In this document: in pieces, positions 32,055-39,911 of the stretch
Layout of the letters: the number at the start of each line of letters is the position of its first letter
Position numbering within the stretch: the stretch's first letter is position 1
NCBI GenBank assembly: GCA_017481325.1
Contig: JAFUPG010000054.1
Location: 1-51,943 of the forward strand
Reading direction: 5' to 3'
From: Oscillospiraceae bacterium
GTDB lineage: Bacteria > Bacillota_A > Clostridia > Oscillospirales > Oscillospiraceae
DNA length: 51,943 nucleotides
The notes under the pieces: model-generated
The model's database searches: none
The model's input: only the letters and a program-made list of their open reading frames with translations
Told to the model about the DNA's origin: nothing
Position numbers and translations under genes: made by a program

Positions 32055-35000
32055 ATGAAAAAATGCATCAGCCTGTTTATCGTCCTAGCGCTGCTGCTCT
32101 CCCTGCTGCCCGCAGCGCTGGCGGCAGAGGAACAGATCATCCTCAGCGGCGACGGTGACTGGCTTACCACATCCGTCACCGTGGACAACACACGGGATTA
32201 CACCATTTCCTGCGATGTCCATATGCCCAACATCGAGAGCTGCACCACTCCCGATACCTGGGCGGACTCTCTGCGCATGGTGATCCGCAATACCACCGCC
32301 GACCACTATCTGAACCTGCAGCTGCAGAGCTATTGTAACGGCAGCGGCGGCTATCAGCTTGCGCCCTCTGCCCAGGTTTGGCAAAAGAGCGGCTGGTCAG
32401 ACCGTGATTTCCTCTGGAGTAATGCCACCGAAGCGCCCATTAGCAATCTGCATATGGAGCTAAGCTACGCTGCTGCCGGCGGCAGCTATTCCTGGGTGCT
32501 TTCCCATGGGGATACCGGTGCTGTGATCAATACCCACAGCCTGACGGCGGGCTATGTCACCTCCGAGCTGAAAAACTGCAGCAGCTGTGAGCTGAAATTC
32601 CACCGCAACCCCACCGATGTCACCGTCAGCAATGTGAAGCTGACCTATACCGAGTCCGGTGGAACGGCCACCGTTGTCTCCCCGGCGGATCTTGGCTGGG
32701 AGTCCGACAGTGCGGATTTCACCGGCTGGACAGCTGACAGCGGCGGCAACATGACCGTGACCTATGATGTCGCCACCAACAGCCGCATCTGGCAGGAGCT
32801 GCTCAGCGACAAGAATAACTTCACCATCGATCTGGATGTTCGCAACGACAAGACCTCCTCTACCTATGTAAAGATCTTCGGCGTGACCCTGGAGCTGGAC
32901 TCCAACAACGGCTCCGGCAACCAGACCTACATCAAGCTGGGAGGCAAGGGCTACGACTGGCTCTCCGGCAGCAACTGCAGGTTTCATGTGAACATTTCCC
33001 GTGAAAACGGAGGGGTGCTGATGTTTACCGTGACCGGCGAGAATAATGCGGTTCCCTTCAGTAATTCCGTGGCAGCGGCGGATACCAATGCCGCTCTGGA
33101 GCTGGGGCTTTACCGTGGTGTGACCACCTTTGCCAACATTTCCACCGACGGCAGCGGCGGAGACAGCGAAGAACCCGAGGTCTCTTATACCAGCCAGGTT
33201 TGGGAGCTGGGCAGCGGCTGGGCAGTCAATAGCGAGGATACGGAGCTGCTTCTTTCCGCCAACGTAGCACAGGGAAGCAAGTGGAAGGGTACCATTGATG
33301 CCACTCAGCCCTTCGGCTGGTCCACCGTCTGGACAATGGATTCGGAGATCCCCACGGTCAACCGCTGGAGTGGCAAGCTGGTTCTCCGGGTGGAAGATCC
33401 TGCCTCCGGGGACTATCTCTATATCCGTCTGCAGCGCTATCTACAGAGTTCCGGAAAGTACCAGGTTCTCCTGCAGGTGCAGTATTGGGACAATGCCGCC
33501 GCCTCCTGGAGCAACTATATCGCTGACTCCTGGGGTACCTGCAGCCACACCAACCCCCTGCACAAGGTGGGCATCGTCATTCTCCGTGAGGAGGACAGCG
33601 ATATTCTGAAGGTGCAGGTCAAGGACGGCAATCAGATCCTCTGCCAGAGCTTTATCAAGCCTGCCTATTTTGAGGACAAATCGCTTGCGGATAAATTCAC
33701 TTCCCGTATGATGGAGAACACCGCTCTGAATTTATATGCAGAGACCGATAGCAACAACGAATGCCTCTACTCCCTGTCCAAGCCCTCCACCCAGCTGCCT
33801 GCTAAGGTCGTCACCCAGATCGAATTCACCGGCGACGACATCTGGCAGGCCGGCACAGACGAGAACGGCCTGTGCTTTACCCTCTTGGAGCCGGTCAGCA
33901 GCAAAATCAGCTACAATGCAGAACTCAATGCCGCCGAGGGTTTCGACTTCAGCTACGACATAAATGCCCTGAGCTACGGAACCGTGGAGGGTCGCAGCGC
34001 CGTGGGCAATGTGTTCTGGCTGCGCTATTCTCAGGAACGCTGCGTCTTCGCCCGTGTGTTCCTCACCGAAAGGGGCACCTACCGCATCGTTGCCCAGCAC
34101 TATGACCCCTCCGGCGAATCTGATTGGTCGGATGTGCTCTCCTGTGACTATACGGCCGGTATTGCCGACGGCACGCTGCGCCTGCGCCTGAAGGCGGAAA
34201 ACGGTGTGTTTACGGTTTCTGCCCTGACCTCCGGCGGCGAAATCCTGGCCACCTACAGCGGAAACAATCTCCCCGACGACTTCTTCCAATCCGAGTCCAT
34301 CACCTTTCAGACCGGCACGGAAAACGACCGTGGCCTGTTCAAACTCTCCAATTTCAAGGGAATGCCCGAGATCTTCAGTTCGGACTACAGTTCCCAGCCC
34401 TTCGGCAAGCTGATCCTCTCCGGCGATATCGTCAATGAGACCTGGGGTGATCTGCTGGCAGAGGGGATGGAGGAGTTCCAGAACCTGACGCCCGAAGTGC
34501 TCTATACCGATGCCATAGAGGCGGCTCCCGGCAGCCTGGTGGTTCTGGCAGAGGGCATCCATGCGCTGCTGTCCGGTGAGGATGTCGATACCTTCGGCCA
34601 AGGTCTGGAGGACAAAGCCCTTGCTGCGAAAAACAGCGGCGCTGTGGTAGTTCTCACCGGCCTGCCCTACCTGAGTGACACCGCTCTGGGCAGCATCGGC
34701 TATGAGGCAGTTGCCGCCTATGAGGCACGCATCCGTGCCATTGCCGAAGCAAACGGCCTGATCTATGCCAACCTCTATGCTCCCATGGGTGAGACTCCCT
34801 GGAGCGTCAAGGCAGACGGCAAGACGCTCAGCGAGATCGGCAATGTGCTGGTAGAGGGCGCTGTCTTTGAGGAACTGCTGTACCATTGCAGCTGCTTCGC
34901 CGTCAATAGCACCGGCACCATGGATATGACCATGCATGCGCCCGTGGAGCCGACAGAGGCCGCTCTGGAGGCCTTCCGCAGCGCCACCACCGAGACAGCT

Positions 35001-36803
35001 CTGAGGGAAGCCATCCTGAACAACGCCCTGGGGCTGGATATCAAACATTTCATTGACCTGACCAATGCCAACCGGAGCCTCGTGCTTCAGAGCCTCCTGA
35101 AGATTGACCGCAGCAGCATCACAAGCCATGAAGAAGCCGATGCTCTGTTTACGCTGACCTGCATGACCGTCAGCCGTGCCAATCCCAAAGAGGAAAAGAC
35201 CGGCGCTCCCTTCCTGACCTATGTGGCCGTGGGTGCCAGCCAGACTGTCTCCGAGGGTGCCATGAACAAGAGCCGTGACAGCTATCCCGCCCGATTTAAG
35301 CTGTCTGTCTCCAGCCTTCAGGGCGAGACAGCAACCCTCATCAACAAGGCGATCTCCGGCACTGCCATCAGTGTCCCCAGCGCCAGTAATGCCTACGCCT
35401 CCGGTCTGGATGAGGTATATAATTTTGTTGTCCGGTATCATCCCGATATTCTTACGGTGGACTACGGCGGAAATGACTACAGCCTGGGCGTTGATTATGA
35501 GACCTTTATTGCTGCCTACCGCAGCTATCTGGAGATCATTACGGAGCAATGCCCCAACACACTGATCATCCTCCGAGGTCAGCAATGCCGACTCAATGCC
35601 GATGGCCGTAATGAGGGCATCATGGTCTGGAATGAGGGGATCAAAGCGCTGGCGGAGGAGTTTGGATGCATTTATTCCGACTCTATGTATGATTTCTACC
35701 GCCACGGAACCGGCGCAGGCTGGCTCTACAGCGACACGGTCCACCTGAGCAACGCAGGCTACCGCATTGTTGCCAACGGCCTTCTCCAGGATCTCAATGC
35801 CTATGTGAACCTGGCACCTGAGGAAGAGCCCACCCAGGTTGAGGTCAAGATCAGCCATACCGTTTCCTTCGACTCCGACCTGCAGATGAACTACCGCATC
35901 AAGCTGGCTGATATTCTGGCAGCCGTTCCCAACTACGTCACCGAGGGTGCTTATTTGACCGTTGAAAAGGATCGCTACCCCATGGGTGGCGGCGCTATGA
36001 CCGTAGAAACCGTTACCCTCTATCCCGATCTCACCACCGACGCAGAGCGTATGCTCTTCAATCTGGCAGGCATCCAGTCCGTGGAAATGGGCAGCGAGCT
36101 GAGAGCCGTGCTGCACTTCTTCGATGCCAACGGCAACGAGTACTACACCAACGTAGATACCTACTCCGTGCTGGCCTACGCAGAATTGTGCTTCGACTAC
36201 TACGATCCTGCAAAGGATGCATACCTCTTCACTATGCTCATCGATTGCTTGAACTACGGTGCAGCCGCTCAGGTAGCCTTTGACCGCCGTGCAGACGAGC
36301 TGGTCAATGCCGGTCTGGATGCTTACCAGCAGTATGCAACCACCGAGCTGTCCGCAGAGCTGACCGACGTGAGAACCTACGTGGATAATGACCGCACTAC
36401 CACCGCCGTCACCAAGATGGGCTTCACCGTCACCTTCGCAGACAAGACCGAGATCAATGCCAAGCTGACCATCGCTGAAGGCTACACCAAGGAAGACATC
36501 ACCTCCGTCAAGGTTCTGAACGAAACCGGCGAGGAAGTCGCAGTTCTCACCGAGTTCGCCGAGCTGGACGATGGCAGACTCCAGGTCACCTTCACCGGCA
36601 TGAAGTCCGTGGATATGCGCAATATGTACTACTTTGTGGCCTACGTAGGCGATCAGGTAGCTTCCCAGAACGTGGGCTACAGCATCGAAGCCTACGCCAA
36701 GAGCAACATCGCCTCCACCGATGCCAACGCCGCCAACCTGGCCAAGGCCTGCATCTACTACGGCGACAGCGCCAAGATCTACTTCGACAGTCTGACCAAG
36801 TAA
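32055..36803 (+). CDS. Secreted multidomain protein with SGNH-type hydrolase (1582 aa)
   Basis: ATG 32055 follows GGAGG; signal peptide 1-23 (A-L-A-A cleavage). Residues about 25-770 hold several beta-sandwich-like repeats (W-x-L-G-S-G-W, Y-L-Y-I-R-L-Q-R-Y-L), probably carbohydrate-binding. A first, weak SGNH-like unit lies at about 780-960 (I-L-S-G-D, then V-V-V-L-T-G-L-P). A clearer SGNH domain at about 1055-1245 has Ser1062 (V-G-A-S-Q, in place of G-D-S), Asn1140 (G-G-N-D), Asp1227 and His1230 (D-T-V-H-L-S). It is likely an esterase acting on host or plant glycans. The last about 310 residues are the shared C-terminal module. No classical anchor is seen. Confidence 0.86.
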   Translation: MKKCISLFIVLALLLSLLPAALAAEEQIILSGDGDWLTTSVTVDNTRDYTISCDVHMPNIESCTTPDTWADSLRMVIRNTTADHYLNLQLQSYCNGSGGYQLAPSAQVWQKSGWSDRDFLWSNATEAPISNLHMELSYAAAGGSYSWVLSHGDTGAVINTHSLTAGYVTSELKNCSSCELKFHRNPTDVTVSNVKLTYTESGGTATVVSPADLGWESDSADFTGWTADSGGNMTVTYDVATNSRIWQELLSDKNNFTIDLDVRNDKTSSTYVKIFGVTLELDSNNGSGNQTYIKLGGKGYDWLSGSNCRFHVNISRENGGVLMFTVTGENNAVPFSNSVAAADTNAALELGLYRGVTTFANISTDGSGGDSEEPEVSYTSQVWELGSGWAVNSEDTELLLSANVAQGSKWKGTIDATQPFGWSTVWTMDSEIPTVNRWSGKLVLRVEDPASGDYLYIRLQRYLQSSGKYQVLLQVQYWDNAAASWSNYIADSWGTCSHTNPLHKVGIVILREEDSDILKVQVKDGNQILCQSFIKPAYFEDKSLADKFTSRMMENTALNLYAETDSNNECLYSLSKPSTQLPAKVVTQIEFTGDDIWQAGTDENGLCFTLLEPVSSKISYNAELNAAEGFDFSYDINALSYGTVEGRSAVGNVFWLRYSQERCVFARVFLTERGTYRIVAQHYDPSGESDWSDVLSCDYTAGIADGTLRLRLKAENGVFTVSALTSGGEILATYSGNNLPDDFFQSESITFQTGTENDRGLFKLSNFKGMPEIFSSDYSSQPFGKLILSGDIVNETWGDLLAEGMEEFQNLTPEVLYTDAIEAAPGSLVVLAEGIHALLSGEDVDTFGQGLEDKALAAKNSGAVVVLTGLPYLSDTALGSIGYEAVAAYEARIRAIAEANGLIYANLYAPMGETPWSVKADGKTLSEIGNVLVEGAVFEELLYHCSCFAVNSTGTMDMTMHAPVEPTEAALEAFRSATTETALREAILNNALGLDIKHFIDLTNANRSLVLQSLLKIDRSSITSHEEADALFTLTCMTVSRANPKEEKTGAPFLTYVAVGASQTVSEGAMNKSRDSYPARFKLSVSSLQGETATLINKAISGTAISVPSASNAYASGLDEVYNFVVRYHPDILTVDYGGNDYSLGVDYETFIAAYRSYLEIITEQCPNTLIILRGQQCRLNADGRNEGIMVWNEGIKALAEEFGCIYSDSMYDFYRHGTGAGWLYSDTVHLSNAGYRIVANGLLQDLNAYVNLAPEEEPTQVEVKISHTVSFDSDLQMNYRIKLADILAAVPNYVTEGAYLTVEKDRYPMGGGAMTVETVTLYPDLTTDAERMLFNLAGIQSVEMGSELRAVLHFFDANGNEYYTNVDTYSVLAYAELCFDYYDPAKDAYLFTMLIDCLNYGAAAQVAFDRRADELVNAGLDAYQQYATTELSAELTDVRTYVDNDRTTTAVTKMGFTVTFADKTEINAKLTIAEGYTKEDITSVKVLNETGEEVAVLTEFAELDDGRLQVTFTGMKSVDMRNMYYFVAYVGDQVASQNVGYSIEAYAKSNIASTDANAANLAKACIYYGDSAKIYFDSLTK

Positions 36804-36821
36804 TTCCAAAATAACGCAACA

Positions 36822-36856
36822 AGCGCCGTGGGAGAATCGTCCCACGGCGCTTTCTC
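36822..36856 (+). terminator. Terminator of the SGNH surface protein gene
   Basis: A 12-bp stem (AGCGCCGTGGGA with TCCCACGGCGCT) and TTTCTC tail. The same GCGCCGTG core appears in the terminator of the 2812-aa gene at 48366. Confidence 0.87.
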
Positions 36857-36924
36857 TATATGAAATTACCCACGTTGAACTTCGTAGGGGCGCACTACCG
36901 TCAGATAGACGTTTATCGCTGAGA

Positions 36925-37035
36925 CTAAGGGCTAATAACTAAGAACGAATAACTGAGGTATGGGCTCCGCCCATGAAATTAAAATCTGTGCCGGAGGCAC
37001 ACCTTTGTTATTAGTCCTTAGCTGTTAGTTATTCG
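36925..37035 (-). repeat. Dispersed repeat (copy 2), composite palindrome
   Basis: About 110 bp with related ends in inverted orientation (CTAATAACTAAGAACGAATAAC / its degenerate complement) and two inner palindromes (ATGGGCTCCGCCCAT and GTGCCGGAGGCAC). The part 36977-37022 matches 15558-15603 on the opposite strand. The remainder of the 290-bp gap (36804-37093) holds only the terminator and unassigned sequence. Confidence 0.6.
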
Positions 37036-37093
37036 CTCCCAAACAGACCGATACATTCTGTCTGCCTTTGCGACAGGGCACTTGCGATTAAGC

Positions 37094-38197
37094 TTAATCG
37101 CTTACCTCCCGGGACATCAACTGTACCGTTTCCTTGGTCTTCCGGCAGATGTACTCCGGCGGTTCGGTGTAGTTGCCGTTTTCGCCGTAGCAGTTGGCGG
37201 CGCAGACCTCGCAGTACTTCCGCAGGCTGCAGCAGACGCATTTTTCCGGCAAATTGATCTGCAGGGTCGCCTCCTTCAGGCGGCTCCAGGCCTCCCGGAA
37301 GGGAAGCTCATCCAGGGAAAACGCCGGCTGAGGCAGCAAACCACAGGGCAAAAGTCTCCCGTCATAGGTGATCCAGAAGGAGCTTCCTCCGGCCCGACAG
37401 AACAGCCGTTCCTTGGGCGCTCGCAGTTCTTCCGGCTCTGAATCTGTGGGAAGCGCTGCGCCCCGGGCATAAAGCTCTGCCTGACGGCGGAACTCCGCCT
37501 CCGTCAGACGGTAACGCAGACATTCCACAGAAGCCTCAGCGGCTTCCTCTGCTGACATCCGCACTGCTTCGGCGCAGGCATTCTCACAGCTGCGCAGGGG
37601 AGGGAACATGTAGGTGGCATTTTTGACCCGCAGTCCCAGTCCCCGGGCAAAAGCATAAATCGCTTCGGCATCTTTGCGGTTATAGGGTGTCACGGTGTAA
37701 TGGAGAATCACGTTGATCCCCACAGCACGAAGCTTGCGAATGTTTTCTGTCACCACGTCAAAAATCTCCCCACGTCCGCACAGTGCGGCATAAGTCTCCC
37801 GTGAGGCACCGTAGAGGGAGATGTTGATTCGAGCCGGCGGATTTTGCGCCAGAAAATTAATGATACCGTCATTCAACAGACTGCCGTTGCTGTTGATGAT
37901 CACCACAAAGCCTGCCCGCTTGGCTGCCAGATAGATTTCTTGAAAATCCGGCCGTAAAAAGGGCTCTCCACCGGTGAGCAACAGCGTGAGGGTACCGGCC
38001 TTTTTCAGCTGTTCCACCAGATCCAGCCAAAAGGCAGTGGGGCGCTCCATAGACAGCGCCTGCTGATCCTGTGCTTTTTTATGAATATAGCACATTTTGC
38101 AATCCAAATTGCAGCGTGCCGTCAGTTCAAAGGTGCCGGAGGCCGGGAGCCTGAGTACATAAGCCCGGTTCAACAGCGCCTCCATAATTCCCACCAT
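37094..38197 (-). CDS. Radical SAM/SPASM peptide-modifying enzyme (PqqE-like)
   Basis: A 367-aa enzyme. Cys29, Cys33 and Cys36 (C-N-L-D-C-K-M-C) bind the SAM cluster; L-L-T-G-G-E-P-F is the G-G-E-P motif. The C-terminus is a SPASM domain with Cys267, Cys285, Cys320 and/or 323, Cys329, Cys332, Cys336 and Cys351, giving auxiliary clusters. Such enzymes modify ribosomal peptides, usually with a PqqD-type partner, whose gene starts 141 bp away in the opposite direction. The first ATG (38197) has a weak GGTGA; ATG four codons later is possible. It has its own divergent promoter. The small Cys-rich peptide at 39639 is the obvious candidate substrate (inference from position and family knowledge). 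Confidence 0.88.
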   Translation of the reverse strand: MVGIMEALLNRAYVLRLPASGTFELTARCNLDCKMCYIHKKAQDQQALSMERPTAFWLDLVEQLKKAGTLTLLLTGGEPFLRPDFQEIYLAAKRAGFVVIINSNGSLLNDGIINFLAQNPPARINISLYGASRETYAALCGRGEIFDVVTENIRKLRAVGINVILHYTVTPYNRKDAEAIYAFARGLGLRVKNATYMFPPLRSCENACAEAVRMSAEEAAEASVECLRYRLTEAEFRRQAELYARGAALPTDSEPEELRAPKERLFCRAGGSSFWITYDGRLLPCGLLPQPAFSLDELPFREAWSRLKEATLQINLPEKCVCCSLRKYCEVCAANCYGENGNYTEPPEYICRKTKETVQLMSREVSD

Positions 38198-38227
38198 AAA
38201 ATCACCGCTTTTTTCTTTATTTTTTAT

Positions 38228-38256
38228 ATATTACCACGGAAAATTTGAAAGGACAA
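38228..38256 (-). promoter_or_regulatory. Promoter of the radical SAM/SPASM gene
   Basis: On the minus strand TTGTCC (38251-38256), 17-bp spacer, TGG then TAATAT (38228-38233), an extended -10. Divergent from the pqqD-like promoter, with 19 bp between the two -35 boxes, so the two may be co-regulated. Confidence 0.7.
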
Positions 38257-38275
38257 GTTTTTCCGGGATAATTTC

Positions 38276-38304
38276 TTGACATTTTTATGCTGTGTCGATA
38301 TACT
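38276..38304 (+). promoter_or_regulatory. Promoter of the PqqD-like gene
   Basis: Consensus TTGACA (38276-38281), 17-bp spacer, TATACT (38299-38304), 34 nt before the GTG start. Confidence 0.88.
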
Positions 38305-38338
38305 AAAACTTAACGTATAGTGGGGGAGGTGTCGCCGG

Positions 38339-38599
38339 GTGAAGCTAAATGAGAATTACGTTATTCGGGATATGGTGGGGATTACGGTTCTCTTGTCTGT
38401 GAACGGTGATTTCCAGGGCATTATGGCGGTGAATCCCGTGGGTGCCAGAATTTTGGAGATGATCCGTTCCGGCGTTTCCAACGAAGCCGAACTGCTTTCC
38501 GGGCTCTGCCGGGAGTACGATGCGCCTCAAGAGGAGATCGAAAAGGATGCCCGAGCCTTTCTTGCAGAACTGCGAGAAAACGGTATAGTGCTGGATTGA
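38339..38599 (+). CDS. PqqD-like peptide carrier protein
   Basis: An 86-aa protein, GTG 38339 with upstream GGGGAGG. Start K-L-N-E-N-Y-V-I-R-D-M-V-G, then V-N-P-V-G-A-R-I-L-E-M-I-R-S-G and a C-terminal F-L-A-E-L-R-E-N-G-I-V: the PqqD fold of three strands followed by helices, used as a RiPP recognition element. It should bind the leader of a precursor peptide and present it to the SPASM enzyme encoded divergently, 141 bp away. It is followed after 137 bp, with a separate promoter, by the kinase-like gene and the peptide. Confidence 0.88.
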   Translation: MKLNENYVIRDMVGITVLLSVNGDFQGIMAVNPVGARILEMIRSGVSNEAELLSGLCREYDAPQEEIEKDARAFLAELRENGIVLD

Positions 38600-38670
38600 G
38601 CAGTGAACGAAAATAACGCACCATTGGTTTACATAAAATGTGGAAAAAATGAGATATTTTGCGGAAAGTA

Positions 38671-38700
38671 TTGACAAAATATAGTACAAAATGGTAAAAT
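38671..38700 (+). promoter_or_regulatory. Promoter of the kinase-peptide-giant operon
   Basis: Consensus TTGACA (38671-38676), 18-bp spacer, TAAAAT (38695-38700) with TGG just upstream (extended -10). Confidence 0.8.
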
Positions 38701-38736
38701 ATTTCTCAAATTATATTTCTCTGCAGGTGGCTGGAA

Positions 38737-39594
38737 ATGACAGATCACGATTTTATCATCGGCGGTGTAAAATTTCGCATTTCCGCCCCTTTGACCCTTC
38801 AAAGTGAAGAGCGCTGGCAACGTTTTGCAGCAAGCTTTTCCCACCCTGATCATTGCTACCGCCTGAGCTATGCCCCGGGCGAGCCGGTCTTCTCCGGTAA
38901 AGAGGAGTACAGCGATGAGCGTGTTAAGTCCGGCCGTCAGCAAGGCAAGCCGCTTCGGGTCTACTTCCGATCCGATCACCGTGCCTATGCCTCGGTTCTG
39001 GAGCAGAGCGCCGATACCTGGGATATCACCCTTCGCCAGGAGCTGCTGCCCTGGGGGAGTAGTCTGGAGCATCTGTTTGTGCTCTACGGTCTGCCACGGA
39101 GCCTGCTGCGCCACGGCAGTCTGCTGCTCCACGGAGCCTATATTCTCACAGAGCGTGGGGCAATCGTTTTTACAGCGCCCAGCGGCACCGGGAAAACCAC
39201 CCAGGCAGAGCTGTGGAAAAAACACCGGGGCAGCGCCATTATCAATGGCGATCGGGCGATCCTGTCGCTGCAAGAGGGCGTGGCCTATGCCCACGGGATG
39301 GTGCATTCCGGCTCCTCTCCCGATTGCGAGAATGTGACCGCCCCGCTTTTGGCGGTGGTCAGCCTGTCCCAGGCGAGGGAGAACACTGTTACTGTTTTGC
39401 AGGGAATGCAGGCGCTGCGTGCCCTGCTGCGAGGCACCTATCTTCTGCCGGAACTGCGGGAGGATATGGATGCATTAATGCTTTTGGCGGAGCAAATTTC
39501 CGGGGCGGTACCTGTGTTGCACCTGGCCTGTTTGCCGGAGGAATCCGCCGTAGAAGCTTTAGAAAAACAACTGACCGCATCGAGCGGTACGTAA
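38737..39594 (+). CDS. HPr-kinase-like protein of a peptide-modification locus
   Basis: A 285-aa protein. Walker A is A-P-S-G-T-G-K-T-T at residues 147-155, followed by E-L-W and I-I-N-G-D-R (168-173), as in HprK-like kinases that sit in RiPP gene clusters. The N-terminal about 120 residues are variable. True HPr kinases have an HPr-binding C-terminal part that is not recognisable here. In the paeninodin lasso-peptide cluster a homologous kinase phosphorylates the C-terminal Ser of the precursor; here the next gene, 44 nt downstream, encodes a peptide that ends in Ser. That function is inference. AGGTGG lies before ATG. Confidence 0.85.
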   Translation: MTDHDFIIGGVKFRISAPLTLQSEERWQRFAASFSHPDHCYRLSYAPGEPVFSGKEEYSDERVKSGRQQGKPLRVYFRSDHRAYASVLEQSADTWDITLRQELLPWGSSLEHLFVLYGLPRSLLRHGSLLLHGAYILTERGAIVFTAPSGTGKTTQAELWKKHRGSAIINGDRAILSLQEGVAYAHGMVHSGSSPDCENVTAPLLAVVSLSQARENTVTVLQGMQALRALLRGTYLLPELREDMDALMLLAEQISGAVPVLHLACLPEESAVEALEKQLTASSGT

Positions 39595-39638
39595 TAATTG
39601 CTTTTTATTGTGCCGTTTCGGCGGGAAAGGAGATTGAA

Positions 39639-39893
39639 GTGAAGAAAGAATATCAGAAACCGGTTTTGCTCAAGGAGCAGTTCTGCGCAGAGGAGTGGAT
39701 CGCCTCCTGTGCGGTAGAGAACACCAATGCCAGCCTCAGCGAGAGCTGCAGCTACACCCCTCCCAATGTGGGTATCCCTATTTTTGCAGGCGACTGGGCA
39801 TCATGTATGCTCAGCGAGGAGGCCTATGAGGACCTCCTTGGCAGCGACATTTTCTGCCTGCACGCAGGCATGAACAATGTCTTCGGATCTTAA
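39639..39893 (+). CDS. 84-aa Cys-rich peptide, candidate precursor of the locus
   Basis: GTG 39639 is preceded by AAAGGAG at 7-8 nt; no ATG fits. Start KK-E-Y-Q-K-P-V-L-L-K-E-Q-F, then I-A-S-C and a variable region with five cysteines in all (residues 16, 24, 37, 56, 73), ending V-F-G-S. The Y-x2-P-x-L pattern resembles RiPP leaders that PqqD-like elements bind. It lies between the HPr-kinase-like gene (44 nt) and the 2812-aa giant gene (18 nt), all in one transcript. A homologue with the same start, five cysteines and terminal Ser sits beside the other giant (4442-4699). There is no signal peptide, and the export and modification route are unknown. Confidence 0.78.
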   Translation: MKKEYQKPVLLKEQFCAEEWIASCAVENTNASLSESCSYTPPNVGIPIFAGDWASCMLSEEAYEDLLGSDIFCLHAGMNNVFGS

Positions 39894-39911
39894 GAAAGGA
39901 GGCGTACAAAG

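Noticed and set aside
37094..39893. Lasso-peptide gene cluster
   Set aside because: The leader motif and HPr-kinase-like protein fit, but there is no asparagine-synthetase-like cyclase and no transglutaminase-like protease; a SPASM enzyme is present instead.
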